Source: Rhodanobacter sp. C06
Lineage (GTDB): Bacteria; Pseudomonadota; Gammaproteobacteria; Xanthomonadales; Rhodanobacteraceae
Direction: 5' to 3'
DNA: 64,000 nucleotides
NCBI RefSeq assembly: GCF_002001105.1
Contig: NZ_MUNP01000070.1
Coordinates: 62,001 to 126,000 of the forward strand
Part shown: positions 25,192 through 33,889 of the stretch, in pieces
Layout: each line of letters opens with the position of its first letter
How positions within the stretch are numbered: position 1 is the stretch's first letter
The notes under the pieces: model-generated
What the model was told of the DNA's origin: nothing
The model's input: only the letters and a program-made list of their open reading frames with translations
The model's database searches: none
Made by a program: the position numbers and the translations under genes

Positions 25192-26175
25192 ATGACCCTG
25201 ACCCAACTCCGTTACCTCGTCGCCATCGCCGACTGCCGCCTCAACATCACCGCCGCCGCCGAACACGTGCATGCCACCCAGCCCGGGGTGAGCAAGCAGC
25301 TCAAGCAGCTGGAGGACGAGCTCGGCCTGCAACTGTTCATCCGCAAGGGCAAGAGCCTGGACACGATCACCGACGCCGGCGTGCGGGTGATCGAGCGGGC
25401 GCGGCTGATCCTAGCCGAGGCGCTGAACATCCGCTCGATCGCCGCGAACCTGCGCAACGAGGCGCACGGTGAGTTGCGCATCGCCACCACGCACACCCAG
25501 GCGCGCTTCGCCCTGCCCGGCTCGATCGCCGCGCTGAACCGGCGCTACCCGCAGGTCAGCGTGCACCTGCAGCCCAGCGGCGACGCCGAGGTGCTGGCCC
25601 TGCTGGACAGCGGTCGCGTCGACCTCGCCGTGGTCAGCACCTCGGGTGCGGCGCCGGCCGGCGGTGTCGCCCTGCCCGCCTACCGCTGGAGCCGGGTGGT
25701 GCTGGCGCCGCAGGATCACCCTTTGGCCACGCTGGGCCGCACGCCCACGCTGGCCGAGCTGGCCGCGCAGCCGCTGGTGAGCTACGACTCCTCGAAGCGG
25801 CCGGAATCCTCGCTGCGCCGCGTCTTCGCCGCCGCCGGGCTCGCACCGCAGATCGCGATGACCGCCGCCGACGCCGACCTCATCAAGACCTATGTGCGCG
25901 CCGGACTCGGCATCGGCGTGCTGGCCGAGATGGCGCTGCAGCCGGGCGAGGACACCGACCTGCGCGTGATCCAGGCCGACGCGCTGCTGCCGCTGTGCAC
26001 CACCTGGATCGTGCTGCGCAAGGACAGCGTGCTGCGCGACTACACGCTGGAATGGATTGCGCAGTTCGCGCCGCACCTGGACCGCAACGACGTGCGCCGC
26101 CTGCTCACCCTGGGCATCGTGCCGGAGACGCCGCCGCGCGTGCCGCACTGGCGCGAGCGCCAGGCAGTCGCTTAA
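25192..26175 (+). CDS. cysB: CysB-type LysR regulator of sulfur assimilation
   Basis: A 327-residue LysR protein close to CysB/Cbl in length and N-terminus: MTLTQLRYLVAIADCRLNIT, then ATQPGVSKQLKQLEDELGLQ as the recognition helix region and IRKGKSLDTITDAG. CysB activates cys genes when bound to N-acetylserine. Its position between cysG and cysHIJ supports the role. Start ATG 25192; an upstream in-frame ATG at 25129 is less likely. The gene is preceded by three met-box-like elements that overlap its promoter. Convergent with cysH across two hairpins. Confidence 0.93.
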   Translation: MTLTQLRYLVAIADCRLNITAAAEHVHATQPGVSKQLKQLEDELGLQLFIRKGKSLDTITDAGVRVIERARLILAEALNIRSIAANLRNEAHGELRIATTHTQARFALPGSIAALNRRYPQVSVHLQPSGDAEVLALLDSGRVDLAVVSTSGAAPAGGVALPAYRWSRVVLAPQDHPLATLGRTPTLAELAAQPLVSYDSSKRPESSLRRVFAAAGLAPQIAMTAADADLIKTYVRAGLGIGVLAEMALQPGEDTDLRVIQADALLPLCTTWIVLRKDSVLRDYTLEWIAQFAPHLDRNDVRRLLTLGIVPETPPRVPHWRERQAVA

Positions 26176-26197
26176 CCGAAGCCGTGTAGAAGCGCAC

Positions 26198-26216
26198 CCC
26201 CGGATCAAATCCGGGG
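26198..26216. terminator. Hairpin after cysB
   Basis: CCCCGGAT (26198-26205), CAA, ATCCGGGG (26209-26216), with GGCTTTTTG about 20 bases on. Likely cysB terminator, also resembling a common Xanthomonadales hairpin. Confidence 0.55.
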
Positions 26217-26269
26217 CAGGCTCTGTGCGCGATGGCTTTTTGAACGTTCATCCCCCCCCTCACCCCAAC

Positions 26270-26304
26270 CCTCTCCCCCAACGGCGAAGCCGTTGGGGGA
26301 GAGG
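26270..26304. terminator. 16-bp hairpin between cysB and cysH (CCCTCTCCC family)
   Basis: CCTCTCCCCCAACGGC (26270-26285), loop GAA, GCCGTTGGGGGAGAGG (26289-26304) are perfect complements, followed by GAGAAAA. It lies between the convergent cysB and cysH 3' ends; a related GAGAGAGGGAGAAAG stretch follows at about 26357. Confidence 0.7.
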
Positions 26305-26376
26305 GAGAAAAGCGGCACGACGTACGTGGCGTCCCTGCCCAGCCACGGAGTTGCTGGAGAGAGGGAGAAAGCGCGG

Positions 26377-27114
26377 TCACGGCAGCTCGTGCAGGCCGCA
26401 CTCGCGCTTGAGCCCGAAGAAACGGGTGTCCTCGGCATCCATGCCCGGCTCCCAGCGTTGCGTGGTGTGGGTGTCGCCGATGGAGATGTAGCCCTGCTCC
26501 CACAGCGGGTGGTAGGGCAAGGCGTGCTGTTGCAGGTAGCGGCCCACGTCGCGGTCGCTCCAGTCGGCGATCGGGTGCAACTTCCAGCGGCCCGCGCCCG
26601 AGGCAGCTGGCCGCCATTCCAGGAAGTCGATCGCGCGGCGGCTGCGCGACTGGTCGCGGCGCAGGCCGGCGAACCAGCCGTGCACGCCCAGTTCGGCCAG
26701 CGCGCGCTGCATCGGCTCCACCTTGCGGATGCGGTTGTAGCGGTCCAGCCCATCGATGCCCTGCTCCCACAGCTTGCCGTAGCGCGCCTCGGCCCAGGCG
26801 CGGCCGATGATGGGACGGTAGACCTTGAGGTTGAGCGCGAGCCGTTCGCTCAGCGTGTCGACGAACTGGTAGGTCTCGGGGAACAGGTAGCCGGTGTCGA
26901 TCAGGATCACCGGGATGTCCGGCGCCTGGCTGGCCAGCAGGTGCAGCGACACCGCCGCCTGCGCACCGAAGCTGGAGGACAGCGCGTGCGCGCCCGGCAC
27001 GTGCGCCAGCATCCAGCGCACGCGTGCCTCGGCGTCGCACCCGGCCAGCCAGTGGTTGAGTGCGAGCAGCGCCTCGACATCGTTGCCGTCGGCGGGAAGC
27101 ACGGGCGCGCTCAT
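26377..27114 (-). CDS. cysH: Phosphoadenylylsulfate (PAPS) reductase
   Basis: A 245-residue CysH reducing PAPS to sulfite with thioredoxin. The C-terminal ECGLH carries the single catalytic Cys239. The paired cysteines of iron-sulfur APS reductases are absent, so this is the PAPS-specific type. [16 protein letters not shown] is the nucleotide-binding P-loop-like motif and [12 protein letters not shown] follows. The ATG at 27114 overlaps the cysI stop (ATGA), showing translational coupling in a cysJ-cysI-cysH operon. Confidence 0.96.
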   Translation of the reverse strand: MSAPVLPADGNDVEALLALNHWLAGCDAEARVRWMLAHVPGAHALSSSFGAQAAVSLHLLASQAPDIPVILIDTGYLFPETYQFVDTLSERLALNLKVYRPIIGRAWAEARYGKLWEQGIDGLDRYNRIRKVEPMQRALAELGVHGWFAGLRRDQSRSRRAIDFLEWRPAASGAGRWKLHPIADWSDRDVGRYLQQHALPYHPLWEQGYISIGDTHTTQRWEPGMDAEDTRFFGLKRECGLHELP

Positions 27115-28796
27115 GCAACGACCTCCAATGCGATCTTTTTCGACGTGAGCACGCCGACGCGCAGCAGGAAGTCGCCGAAGTGCTCGCCCAATGCGCGCTC
27201 GCCGGCGTAGCGCGCGAACAGGCGATCCAGCGCCTCCAGGATCGCGGCCTCGTCCACGTTCTCGCGATAGACCTGGTTGAGCCGCTGGCCGCGGAAATCC
27301 GCGCCCAGGCGCAGGTCGTAGCGGCCGATCGCGCGCCCGACCAGGGCGATCTCGCCGAGGTAGGGCCGCGAGCAGCCGTTCGGGCAGCCGGACAGGCGCA
27401 GCAGGATCGGCGTGTCGAGCAGGCCGTGCGTGTCCAGCAGCGATTCCAATTTCGGCAGCAGTTGCGGCAGATAGCGCTCGCTCTCGGCCATCGCCAGGCC
27501 GCAGGTGGGCAGCGCCACGCAGGCGATCGCGTGGCGGCGGATGCCGCTGTAGCGGTGGTAGCCGCCCATGCCGTGCGCGACCACGATGGCGTCGATGCGC
27601 GCGCGATCTGCCGCATCCACGTTCGCGACGATCAGGTTCTGGTTGCAGGTGAGCCGGATGTCGCCGGTGTGCACCCGCGCGATCTCGCGCATGCCGCTGA
27701 GCCAGCGCACCTCGTCGCCGTCCAGCAGGCGGCCGGACTCCACCTGCAAGGTGAGGTGCCAGCGGCTGTCGTGGCCTTCGATCCAGCCGTAGCGGTCGCC
27801 GTTGTGGTCGAAGCGGAACGGCCGCGCCGGTTCCAGCGCGAAGCCCGCGCGCTGTTCGATCTCCGCCTTGACCTTGTCCAGCCCGTGCGTGTCGATGGTG
27901 TACTTGAAGCGCGCGTGCTTGCGCTCCTCGCGGTCGCCCCAGTCGCGCTGCACGGCGATGGTGGCCTCGGCCAGCGTGAGCAGGCGCTCGGGCGGCACGA
28001 AGCCGATCACGTCGGCGAGGCGCGGATAGGTGGTCGGATCGCCATGGGTGGCGCCCATGCCGCCGCCGATCGCCACGTTGAAACCGGCCAGCTCGCCGCG
28101 TTCGAGGATCGCGATCAGACCCAGGTCCTGCGCGAACACGTCGATGTCGTTGAGCGGCGGGATCGCCAGGCCGATCTTGAACTTGCGCGGCAGGTAGGTG
28201 GGGCCGTACAGCGGCTCGTTTTCCGCCGCCGCGGCCTCGCCCACCAGCTTCTCGCCGTCCAGCCAGAGCTCGTGGTAGGCGCGCGTCTTCGGCTTCAGGT
28301 GTTCGGACAGCCGCGCCGCCCAATCGTAGGCCGCCGCATGCGCCTGCGACTGCACCGGATTGGTGTTGCACACCACGTTGCGGTTGACGTCGCCGCAGGC
28401 GGCGATGGTGCTGGCCAGCGCAGCGTCGATCGCGGCGATGGTGGGCTTGAGGTTGCGCTTGATGATGCCGTGCCACTGGAAGGTCTGCCGCGTGGTGATG
28501 CGCAGGCCGCTGGAGGCGTAGTCGCTGGCGATCCGGTCGAAGGCCAGCCACTGCGCCGGCGTCATCACCCCGCCCGGCAGGCGCGCACGCACCATGAAGG
28601 CGTAGGCCGGCTCCAGCTTCTGCCGGCGGCGCTCGTCGCGGATGTCGCGGTCGTCCTGCTGGTAGCTGCCGTGGAACTTCAGCAACTTGTTGTCGTCTTC
28701 GCTGATTGCGCCGGTGACCGGGTCGGCCAGCCCCTCGGCGATGCTGCCGCGCAGGAAGCGGCTGGCGGTCTTGATGTGTTCGAGATGGGAAGGCAT
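27111..28796 (-). CDS. cysI: Sulfite reductase hemoprotein, beta subunit
   Basis: A 561-residue siroheme/[4Fe-4S] subunit that reduces sulfite to sulfide. Cluster cysteines are in [10 protein letters not shown] and [25 protein letters not shown] and [11 protein letters not shown] are substrate/siroheme regions. The start at 28796 ([17 protein letters not shown]) is chosen over an in-frame ATG six codons upstream. It is separated from cysJ by 87 bases containing a REP pair and coupled to cysH downstream. Siroheme comes from the nearby cysG. Confidence 0.96.
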   Translation of the reverse strand: MPSHLEHIKTASRFLRGSIAEGLADPVTGAISEDDNKLLKFHGSYQQDDRDIRDERRRQKLEPAYAFMVRARLPGGVMTPAQWLAFDRIASDYASSGLRITTRQTFQWHGIIKRNLKPTIAAIDAALASTIAACGDVNRNVVCNTNPVQSQAHAAAYDWAARLSEHLKPKTRAYHELWLDGEKLVGEAAAAENEPLYGPTYLPRKFKIGLAIPPLNDIDVFAQDLGLIAILERGELAGFNVAIGGGMGATHGDPTTYPRLADVIGFVPPERLLTLAEATIAVQRDWGDREERKHARFKYTIDTHGLDKVKAEIEQRAGFALEPARPFRFDHNGDRYGWIEGHDSRWHLTLQVESGRLLDGDEVRWLSGMREIARVHTGDIRLTCNQNLIVANVDAADRARIDAIVVAHGMGGYHRYSGIRRHAIACVALPTCGLAMAESERYLPQLLPKLESLLDTHGLLDTPILLRLSGCPNGCSRPYLGEIALVGRAIGRYDLRLGADFRGQRLNQVYRENVDEAAILEALDRLFARYAGERALGEHFGDFLLRVGVLTSKKIALEVVA

Positions 28797-28818
28797 GGGG
28801 ATTCTCTGGAGCATCTGG

Positions 28819-28876
28819 GTCGCGGCTGAAGCCGCTCCTACGGCGCATGGATTGCAGGAGCAGCTCCAGCCGCGAT
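28819..28876. repeat. REP pair (inverted) inside the cysJ-cysI spacer
   Basis: GTCGCGGCTGAAGCCGCTCC (from 28819) and, in inverse orientation, CAGGAGCAGCTCCAGCCGCG (from 28855) are two divergent REP units of the common CGCGGCTGAAGCCGCTCCTAC type. Each folds on itself. Such pairs can stabilise or partly terminate the cysJ transcript. Confidence 0.8.
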
Positions 28877-28883
28877 GCTTTTC

Positions 28884-30707
28884 TCAATAAACATCGCGGG
28901 CGTAGCGCCCTTCCTGCAGCAGTTCGGTCAGCCAGGCACGGGCATCCTCGGCACTCAACCCGCCATGGGCGACGGCCAGCTCGACCAGCGCCTCGTGCAC
29001 GTCCTTCGCCATGTGCGTCGCGTCGCCGCAGACGTAGAGGTATGCGCCCTCGCGCAACCTGGCGTAGAGTTCGCGCCCGTGTTCCCTGATCCGATCCTGT
29101 ACATAGACCTTGCTGACCCCATCACGCGAGAACGCGAGATCGAGGCGATGCAAGACGCCGTCCTGCAGCGCCTGCTGCCATTCGGTCTGGTAGAGGAAGT
29201 CCTGCGCGAAATGGCGATTGCCGAAGAACAGCCAGTTGCGCCCCGCGGCGCCCACGGCCTGGCGCTCCTGCACGAAGGCGCGGAACGGCGCCACGCCGGT
29301 ACCCGGGCCGATCATGATGATGTCGCGCGACGGGTCGGCCGGCAGGCGGAAGCGTTCGTTGGCCTCCACGAATACCGGTACCCGTGTCTCGTCACCCGCG
29401 GCGGCGAGGAACGCCGAGGCCGCGCCGAGATGGGCGCTGCCATGCGCGTGGTAGTCCACCACGCCCACCGTGAGATGCACCTCGTCCTCGCCCACCGCCT
29501 TCGGGCTGGAGGCGATGGAATACAGGCGCGGCGTGAGCGGGCGCAGCGCGGCGACCAGTTGCTCCGCGTTCCAGCCCACCGGATGGCGACGCAGCAGGTC
29601 GATGGGCTGGTCGGTGTCGAGCAGGCGGGCCAGTGCCTCGCGCTGCTCCGGTTCCAGCACGCGCGCGAGTTCCTTGTCATTGCTGGCGGCAGCATGCGCG
29701 GCCAGCAGCGGACGGCTCAGCCGCGTCAGTTCGCGCTCGTGGCTGAGCCAGCGCCGCAGCGGCAGGCGCCGGCCGTCGTGCGCCACTTCCTGCTCGCCGT
29801 CCAGATGCAGCTGGCGCAGCCATTCATCCACCAGCACGGGCGGGTTGCGCGGCCACACGCCCAGCGCGTCGCCCGGCTCGTAACGCAAGCCCGAACCTTG
29901 CAGAGAAAGTTCCAGATGGCGCACTTCGCGGGCGCTGTCGCGCGAGACGATGCGCTGGTTCTCCAGCACCTCGGCGGCGAACGGATTCTCGCGGTCGTGC
30001 AGCGCGCTGTTCACCGCGTGCAGCGCCACCGGGCGCACGTTCGCCATGGCCGGCGCACCCAACGCCTCGCGCGCCTTGGCCAGCACACCCTCGCTCCAGC
30101 TCGCACTGGGCGCCTCGAAATCCACATCGGCCTCACCGAGTTCGGCGAAACGCTGCGCACCCAGCTCGGCGAAGCGCGTATCGAGCCGGCGGCTCACCGC
30201 GCAATACTGCGGGTAGCTGGAATCGCCCAGGCCCAGCACGGCGAACTTCAGCTGCGGCAGCTTCGGCGCACGCTTGCCGCTCAGGAACTCGACGAAGCCC
30301 AGCGCGTCGTCCGGCGGATCGCCGTCGCCCTGGCTGCTGATAACCAAGGCCAGGTGCCGCTCCTGCGCCAGTTCGCGCACGGCATAGGCGCCGGTGCGCA
30401 GGATGCGCACGCTCAGCCCCGCCGCGGTGGCGCGCTCGGCCAGCCGCTCGGCGACCCGGCGCGAGTTGCCGGTCTGGCTGCCGTAGAGCACGGTCAGCCG
30501 CTCGGTCGCCGCTGCGTTCGGCGCTTCGGCTGCCGGCGCGATGGTCGGCAGCGCGACGCGCGTGGCCTGCGCCGCGAGCGCGGCACTCCACGCCGAAATC
30601 CAGTACAGGTCCGCCGGCGGCAGGCCTTCGGTCAACCGGTGCAGCAGCGTCAGCCGCTCCGCGGCCAGGCCGGGCGTCGGCAATATCGGTCGGGTGGCAG
30701 CGCTCAC
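28884..30707 (-). CDS. cysJ: Sulfite reductase flavoprotein, alpha subunit
   Basis: A 607-residue NADPH-flavin subunit. Flavodoxin domain about residues 70-210 ([20 protein letters not shown]), then an FAD domain (LYSIASSP) and NADPH domain ([16 protein letters not shown]). I choose the GTG at 30707 ([13 protein letters not shown]) because AGGAAAGG sits just upstream and the met-box-like motif would otherwise be inside the coding region; in-frame ATGs exist at about 30746 and 30809. First gene of cysJIH, divergent from a sulfite exporter. Confidence 0.95.
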   Translation of the reverse strand: MSAATRPILPTPGLAAERLTLLHRLTEGLPPADLYWISAWSAALAAQATRVALPTIAPAAEAPNAAATERLTVLYGSQTGNSRRVAERLAERATAAGLSVRILRTGAYAVRELAQERHLALVISSQGDGDPPDDALGFVEFLSGKRAPKLPQLKFAVLGLGDSSYPQYCAVSRRLDTRFAELGAQRFAELGEADVDFEAPSASWSEGVLAKAREALGAPAMANVRPVALHAVNSALHDRENPFAAEVLENQRIVSRDSAREVRHLELSLQGSGLRYEPGDALGVWPRNPPVLVDEWLRQLHLDGEQEVAHDGRRLPLRRWLSHERELTRLSRPLLAAHAAASNDKELARVLEPEQREALARLLDTDQPIDLLRRHPVGWNAEQLVAALRPLTPRLYSIASSPKAVGEDEVHLTVGVVDYHAHGSAHLGAASAFLAAAGDETRVPVFVEANERFRLPADPSRDIIMIGPGTGVAPFRAFVQERQAVGAAGRNWLFFGNRHFAQDFLYQTEWQQALQDGVLHRLDLAFSRDGVSKVYVQDRIREHGRELYARLREGAYLYVCGDATHMAKDVHEALVELAVAHGGLSAEDARAWLTELLQEGRYARDVY

Positions 30708-30720
30708 GGCCTTTCCTTTT

Positions 30721-30736
30721 GGACGTCCATACGTCT
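30721..30736. promoter_or_regulatory. Tandem met-box-like 8-mers upstream of cysJ
   Basis: GGACGTCC (30721-30728) and ATACGTCT (30729-30736) are adjacent 8-mers matching MetJ's AGACGTCT at 6 and 7 positions (7 and 6 on the other strand). On the minus strand CGTATGGACGTCC reads toward cysJ and is shared with cysB and ybdL upstream regions. Located just upstream of the cysJ RBS, so bound protein would block transcription or initiation. Confidence 0.55.
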
Positions 30737-30865
30737 TGGCGGCCATGCTAATTCCGCGCTCTTGCGACCTGAAAACACTTGTGGGCATGTGCTTATGCGG
30801 GCCGCTCATTTCCGGTGCGCCGGTGCGCGTGCTGACATCCCCGAACCACCTCGCTGCGAGTGCCG

Positions 30866-31615
30866 ATGAGCGCCCTGCCGGAATTCCTCACCTTCACTCT
30901 CGTGGGTGTCCTCGCACAACTGGTGGACGGCGCGCTGGGCATGGCCTATGGCGTGACCTCGGCCGGACTGCTGCTGGGCCTGGGCATGCCGCCGGTGATG
31001 GCCAGCGCCAGCGTGCATTACGCCGAGACCTTCACTTGCGGCGCCTCGGGGCTCAGCCACCTCGCGGCCGGCAACGTGCGGCGGCGGCTGTTCCTCGCGC
31101 TGGCGATTCCCGGCGTGATCGGCGCCCTGCTCGGCGTGTGGCTGGCCGTGCACCTGCCAGCGCAGTGGATGCGCATCGCGCTGACGCCCTACCTGCTCGG
31201 CATGGGCCTGTTCCTGCTGCTGCGCGGCGCGAAACGCGCCGGCGAGCGCACCGAACCGCCGCGTGGCACGCCGATCCTGGGGGCCGCCGCCGGGTTCCTG
31301 GACGCGGTCGGCGGCGGCGGCTGGAGCGCGCTCACCGCCACCACCCTGCTCGCCCGCGGCCTGCAGCCGCGCGTGGTGATCGGCAGTGTGCACCTCGCCA
31401 AGTGCGTGGTGAGCATCGCCGCCAGCGTCGCGTTCCTGTTCGGCATCGGTGCCGGCCACGTCACCGCCGTGCTCGGCCTGATCGCCGGCGGCATCCTCGC
31501 CGCGCCGTTCGGCGCGTTCTTCATACGCCGCATCCCGGCGCGGGCTGCCACCGTGCTGGCCGGGTTGGCGGTGCTGGCGCTGGGCATCAACAACGCGGTG
31601 CGCGTGTTGCATTGA
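30866..31615 (+). CDS. TauE/SafE-family sulfite exporter
   Basis: A 249-residue membrane protein with about eight hydrophobic segments in two repeats (LTFTLVGVLAQLVDGALGMA and GAAAGFLDAVGGGGWSALTA, both with the family's Gly-rich half-motif). TauE/SafE proteins export sulfite or sulfonates. It is divergent from cysJ, which suggests relief of sulfite when reduction lags. Start ATG 30866; a GTG two codons upstream is possible. Confidence 0.88.
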   Translation: MSALPEFLTFTLVGVLAQLVDGALGMAYGVTSAGLLLGLGMPPVMASASVHYAETFTCGASGLSHLAAGNVRRRLFLALAIPGVIGALLGVWLAVHLPAQWMRIALTPYLLGMGLFLLLRGAKRAGERTEPPRGTPILGAAAGFLDAVGGGGWSALTATTLLARGLQPRVVIGSVHLAKCVVSIAASVAFLFGIGAGHVTAVLGLIAGGILAAPFGAFFIRRIPARAATVLAGLAVLALGINNAVRVLH

Positions 31616-31658
31616 GGGGCGGCTTGCCGGTTTGCTTGTTGCCATCGGCAGATAAGGC

Positions 31659-31746
31659 CCCCTCTCCCCCAGCCCCTCTTCCTCGCTCCTCAAAGCAGGG
31701 CCATCCATGGCCCTTCCCCGCGTCCACAAGTGGGAGAGGGAGAAAG
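31659..31746. repeat. CCCTCTCCC-family repeat with a GGGCCATCCATGGCCC palindrome inside
   Basis: CCCTCTCCCCC (31660-31670) and GGGAGAGGG (31732-31740) are the arms. In the centre AGGGCCAT-CC-ATGGCCCT is a perfect palindrome of the second dispersed family seen at 36743 and 60232. The repeat ends about 30 bases before the next start codon. Confidence 0.65.
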
Positions 31747-31775
31747 CAGCATCCCCTCCCCTCTACAATGTGCGC

Positions 31776-32984
31776 ATGAAACGCGCCCCCTCTCCCCGCA
31801 AACCCTCGTTGCCCATCGAAGTCCGCGGCTCCGCCCGCCAGCCGCTGGGCATGCCGCCCGCGCAGTTCCTGCGCGACTACTGGCAGAAGCACCCGCTGCT
31901 GATACGCAACGCCTTTCCCGATTTCGTGCCGCCGATCCAGCCCGAGGACCTGGCCGGTCTCGCCTGCGAGGAAGGTGCGCTGTCGCGGCTGATCCGCCAC
32001 GACGAGGCGCGCGAGCGCTGGCAGGTGAAGAGCGGCCCGCTCAGCGAGGCCGACTTCGCGAAGACCGGCGACGCGAACTGGACGCTGCTGGTGCAGGACG
32101 TGGACAAGTGGGACGCCGACGTGGCCGCACTGCTGGAGTCGTTCGCGTTCCTGCCCAGCTGGCGGGTGGACGACATCATGATTTCCTACGCCGAACCCGG
32201 CGGCGGCGTGGGCGCGCACGTGGACCAGTACGACGTGTTCCTGCTGCAGGGCCTGGGCCAGCGGCACTGGGCGATCAGCACCGACCCGGCCGCGCCGAAG
32301 GATTTCCGCCCCGACGTGGAGCTGAAGCAGTTGGCGCAGTTCGAGCCCACCCACGAATGGCTGCTGGAGCCGGGCGACATGCTCTACCTGCCGCCCGGCG
32401 TGCCGCACGACGGCGTGGCCTTCGGCGGACCCTGCATGACGATCTCGGTGGGCATGCGCGCGCCCTCGCAGGCGGAGCTGACCGGCGACCTCGCCGATTA
32501 CCTCGCCGAACGGCTGCACGAAGAGCAGCGCTACGCCGACCCCGATCTCACCCCGGCCAAGGCGCCCGGCGAGATCGACGCGGCGGCGCTGGCGCGGCTG
32601 CGCCGGGCGCTGCCGTTCGCCGCCGCGCTGGACGAGGACAGCCTGCGCGACTGGTTCGGCCGCTTCATCACCCGCTACCGCAACGCGCATACGCCAGCCA
32701 CACCCGACCGTCCCGTCAGCGAGGCCGCCTTGCGCAAGCAGCTCGCCGCCGGCGCGCGCCTGCTGCGCCACCCCTGGTCGCGCATGGCGTGGAGCCGCGG
32801 CCCTTCCGGCGCCACGCTGTATGCAAACGGCCAGCCGTGGGCCGCACCACCCGCGCTCGCGAAGCAGTTGTGCGCCGAACGCGAGCTCGTCGTCGATGCC
32901 GCGCCGTCAGCCGCGGCCCTCGCCCTGCTGCTGGCGCTGGTCAACGAGGGCCATCTGGTGGCGCGCAAGGCACGCCGGCGGTGA
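31776..32984 (+). CDS. roxA: JmjC-type ribosomal protein uL16 arginine hydroxylase (RoxA/YcfD)
   Basis: A 402-residue cupin dioxygenase. Fe(II) ligands are His148 and Asp150 in GAHVDQYDVFLLQ and His211 in PPGVPHDGV. RQPLGMPPAQFLRDYWQKHP at the N-terminus and a C-terminal winged-helix-like dimer region match YcfD, which hydroxylates an arginine of ribosomal protein L16 using 2-oxoglutarate and O2. Start ATG 31776. Its stop overlaps the GTG of the next gene (GTGA). It is two genes upstream of the 2-oxoglutarate dehydrogenase genes. Confidence 0.93.
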   Translation: MKRAPSPRKPSLPIEVRGSARQPLGMPPAQFLRDYWQKHPLLIRNAFPDFVPPIQPEDLAGLACEEGALSRLIRHDEARERWQVKSGPLSEADFAKTGDANWTLLVQDVDKWDADVAALLESFAFLPSWRVDDIMISYAEPGGGVGAHVDQYDVFLLQGLGQRHWAISTDPAAPKDFRPDVELKQLAQFEPTHEWLLEPGDMLYLPPGVPHDGVAFGGPCMTISVGMRAPSQAELTGDLADYLAERLHEEQRYADPDLTPAKAPGEIDAAALARLRRALPFAAALDEDSLRDWFGRFITRYRNAHTPATPDRPVSEAALRKQLAAGARLLRHPWSRMAWSRGPSGATLYANGQPWAAPPALAKQLCAERELVVDAAPSAAALALLLALVNEGHLVARKARRR

Positions 32985-33490
32985 ACGCGCCGGTCGTTGA
33001 CAGCGACGACGCCGGGCGCCGCGTGATCGACGGCCGCGAGGTACTGGCCGCCGCACGGTTGCAGTTGCTGGCCGCCGCGCGCCACCGGCTGGCGTTGCAC
33101 CTGCCTCTGCTGGGCCGCGAGGATTATGGCAACGATGCGGAACTGGTCGAACTGAAACGCATCGCCACCTCCGGCCGCCGCGCGGAGATCCGCATCCTGT
33201 TGCACGAGCCGGCCGGCGCGCTGCGCGACGGCCACCGGCTGATCGCGCTGTTCCAGCGCCTCTCCAGCGCCATCGCCATCCGTACGCCGATCGAGGATGC
33301 GGATCGCCAGAACGCCAGCGCGTGGCTGGTCAACGACACCGGCGGCCATCTCTACCTGCCCGACGCCAGCCGGCCGCGGGGACGCATGGCGCTCGCCGAC
33401 CGCGCCGCGCAGGCGCCGCTGCAACAGCAGTTCGACGAGATCTGGGAGCGCTCCGCCCGCGCCGGCGAGTTGCAGGCGCTGGATTTGTAG
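32981..33490 (+). CDS. Conserved protein of unknown function coupled to roxA (DUF7931-like)
   Basis: A 169-residue soluble protein. GTG 32981 overlaps the roxA stop as GTGA, indicating coupled translation. Visible segments are AARHRLALHLPLLGREDYGN, RAEIRILLHEPAGALRDGHR and SAWLVNDTGGHLYLPDASRP, ending QQFDEIWERSARAGELQAL. The strand-helix order is reminiscent of half a phospholipase-D-like fold but without an HKD motif. In related genomes such a gene often follows roxA; its role is unknown. Confidence 0.75.
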   Translation: MNAPVVDSDDAGRRVIDGREVLAAARLQLLAAARHRLALHLPLLGREDYGNDAELVELKRIATSGRRAEIRILLHEPAGALRDGHRLIALFQRLSSAIAIRTPIEDADRQNASAWLVNDTGGHLYLPDASRPRGRMALADRAAQAPLQQQFDEIWERSARAGELQALDL

Positions 33491-33784
33491 CGGTCGCTGA
33501 ACGCGCGGCCGGCGACCGCGCGCAGGCCGCGGGCGCCGGATAAGGAAGCTCTAATCAATCGGCTTCATGCTCGCCGTCCCCGTGGGGAGCTTTGCCGCGG
33601 CCCGAAGCGGGTCACCCAGTGCCTTTGCGCTCAATGGTCTACAGGCACCGGATCCCGGCTTTCGCTGTCATGGCGAACAAAACCAGAGCTTCCCGAAATG
33701 TCGCCGCATGCCGGTTGCGACCAAAGTCGGTCTCCCGACCGGGTGAATTCCGGCTAAGGAAGCCCCATTCCGGACTCGGCCGGG
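33491..33784. other. Intergenic stretch before sucA
   Basis: The 399 bases between the roxA operon and sucA hold no convincing gene; a short plus-strand frame at 33592-33888 has no family features. At about 33640-33662 a CCGGATCCCGGCTTTCGCTG segment resembles the right half of the GTCATTCCGGCG element. The sucA promoter follows. Confidence 0.45.
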
Positions 33785-33815
33785 TTGCCGCGGCGCAGCA
33801 GCCCAAGGCTATAAT
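33785..33815 (+). promoter_or_regulatory. Probable sigma-70 promoter of sucA-sucB
   Basis: TTGCCG (33785-33790) and a perfect TATAAT (33810-33815), 19 bases apart, lie about 75 bases upstream of the sucA GTG. The long spacer makes the -35 less certain than the -10. Confidence 0.5.
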
Positions 33816-33889
33816 TAACAGGATTTTTCGCCGGCGATCCGCGCTGTCGAAGGATCGCCGCAAGCCTCCCTTCCCCTGCCGGTGGTGAC

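Noticed and set aside
26377-28887. Apparent 836-residue fusion of a cysI-like shadow with cysH
   Set aside because: The first ~590 codons are an alternative frame of cysI. The true cysH starts at 27114 with an ATGA overlap.
31730-33490. 586-codon frame covering roxA and the downstream gene
   Set aside because: The first ~417 codons are out of frame within roxA. The GTG at 32981 gives the coupled small gene.
33592-33888. Possible small gene upstream of sucA
   Set aside because: Composition and lack of motifs suggest non-coding; it spans the sucA promoter and part of a repeat.
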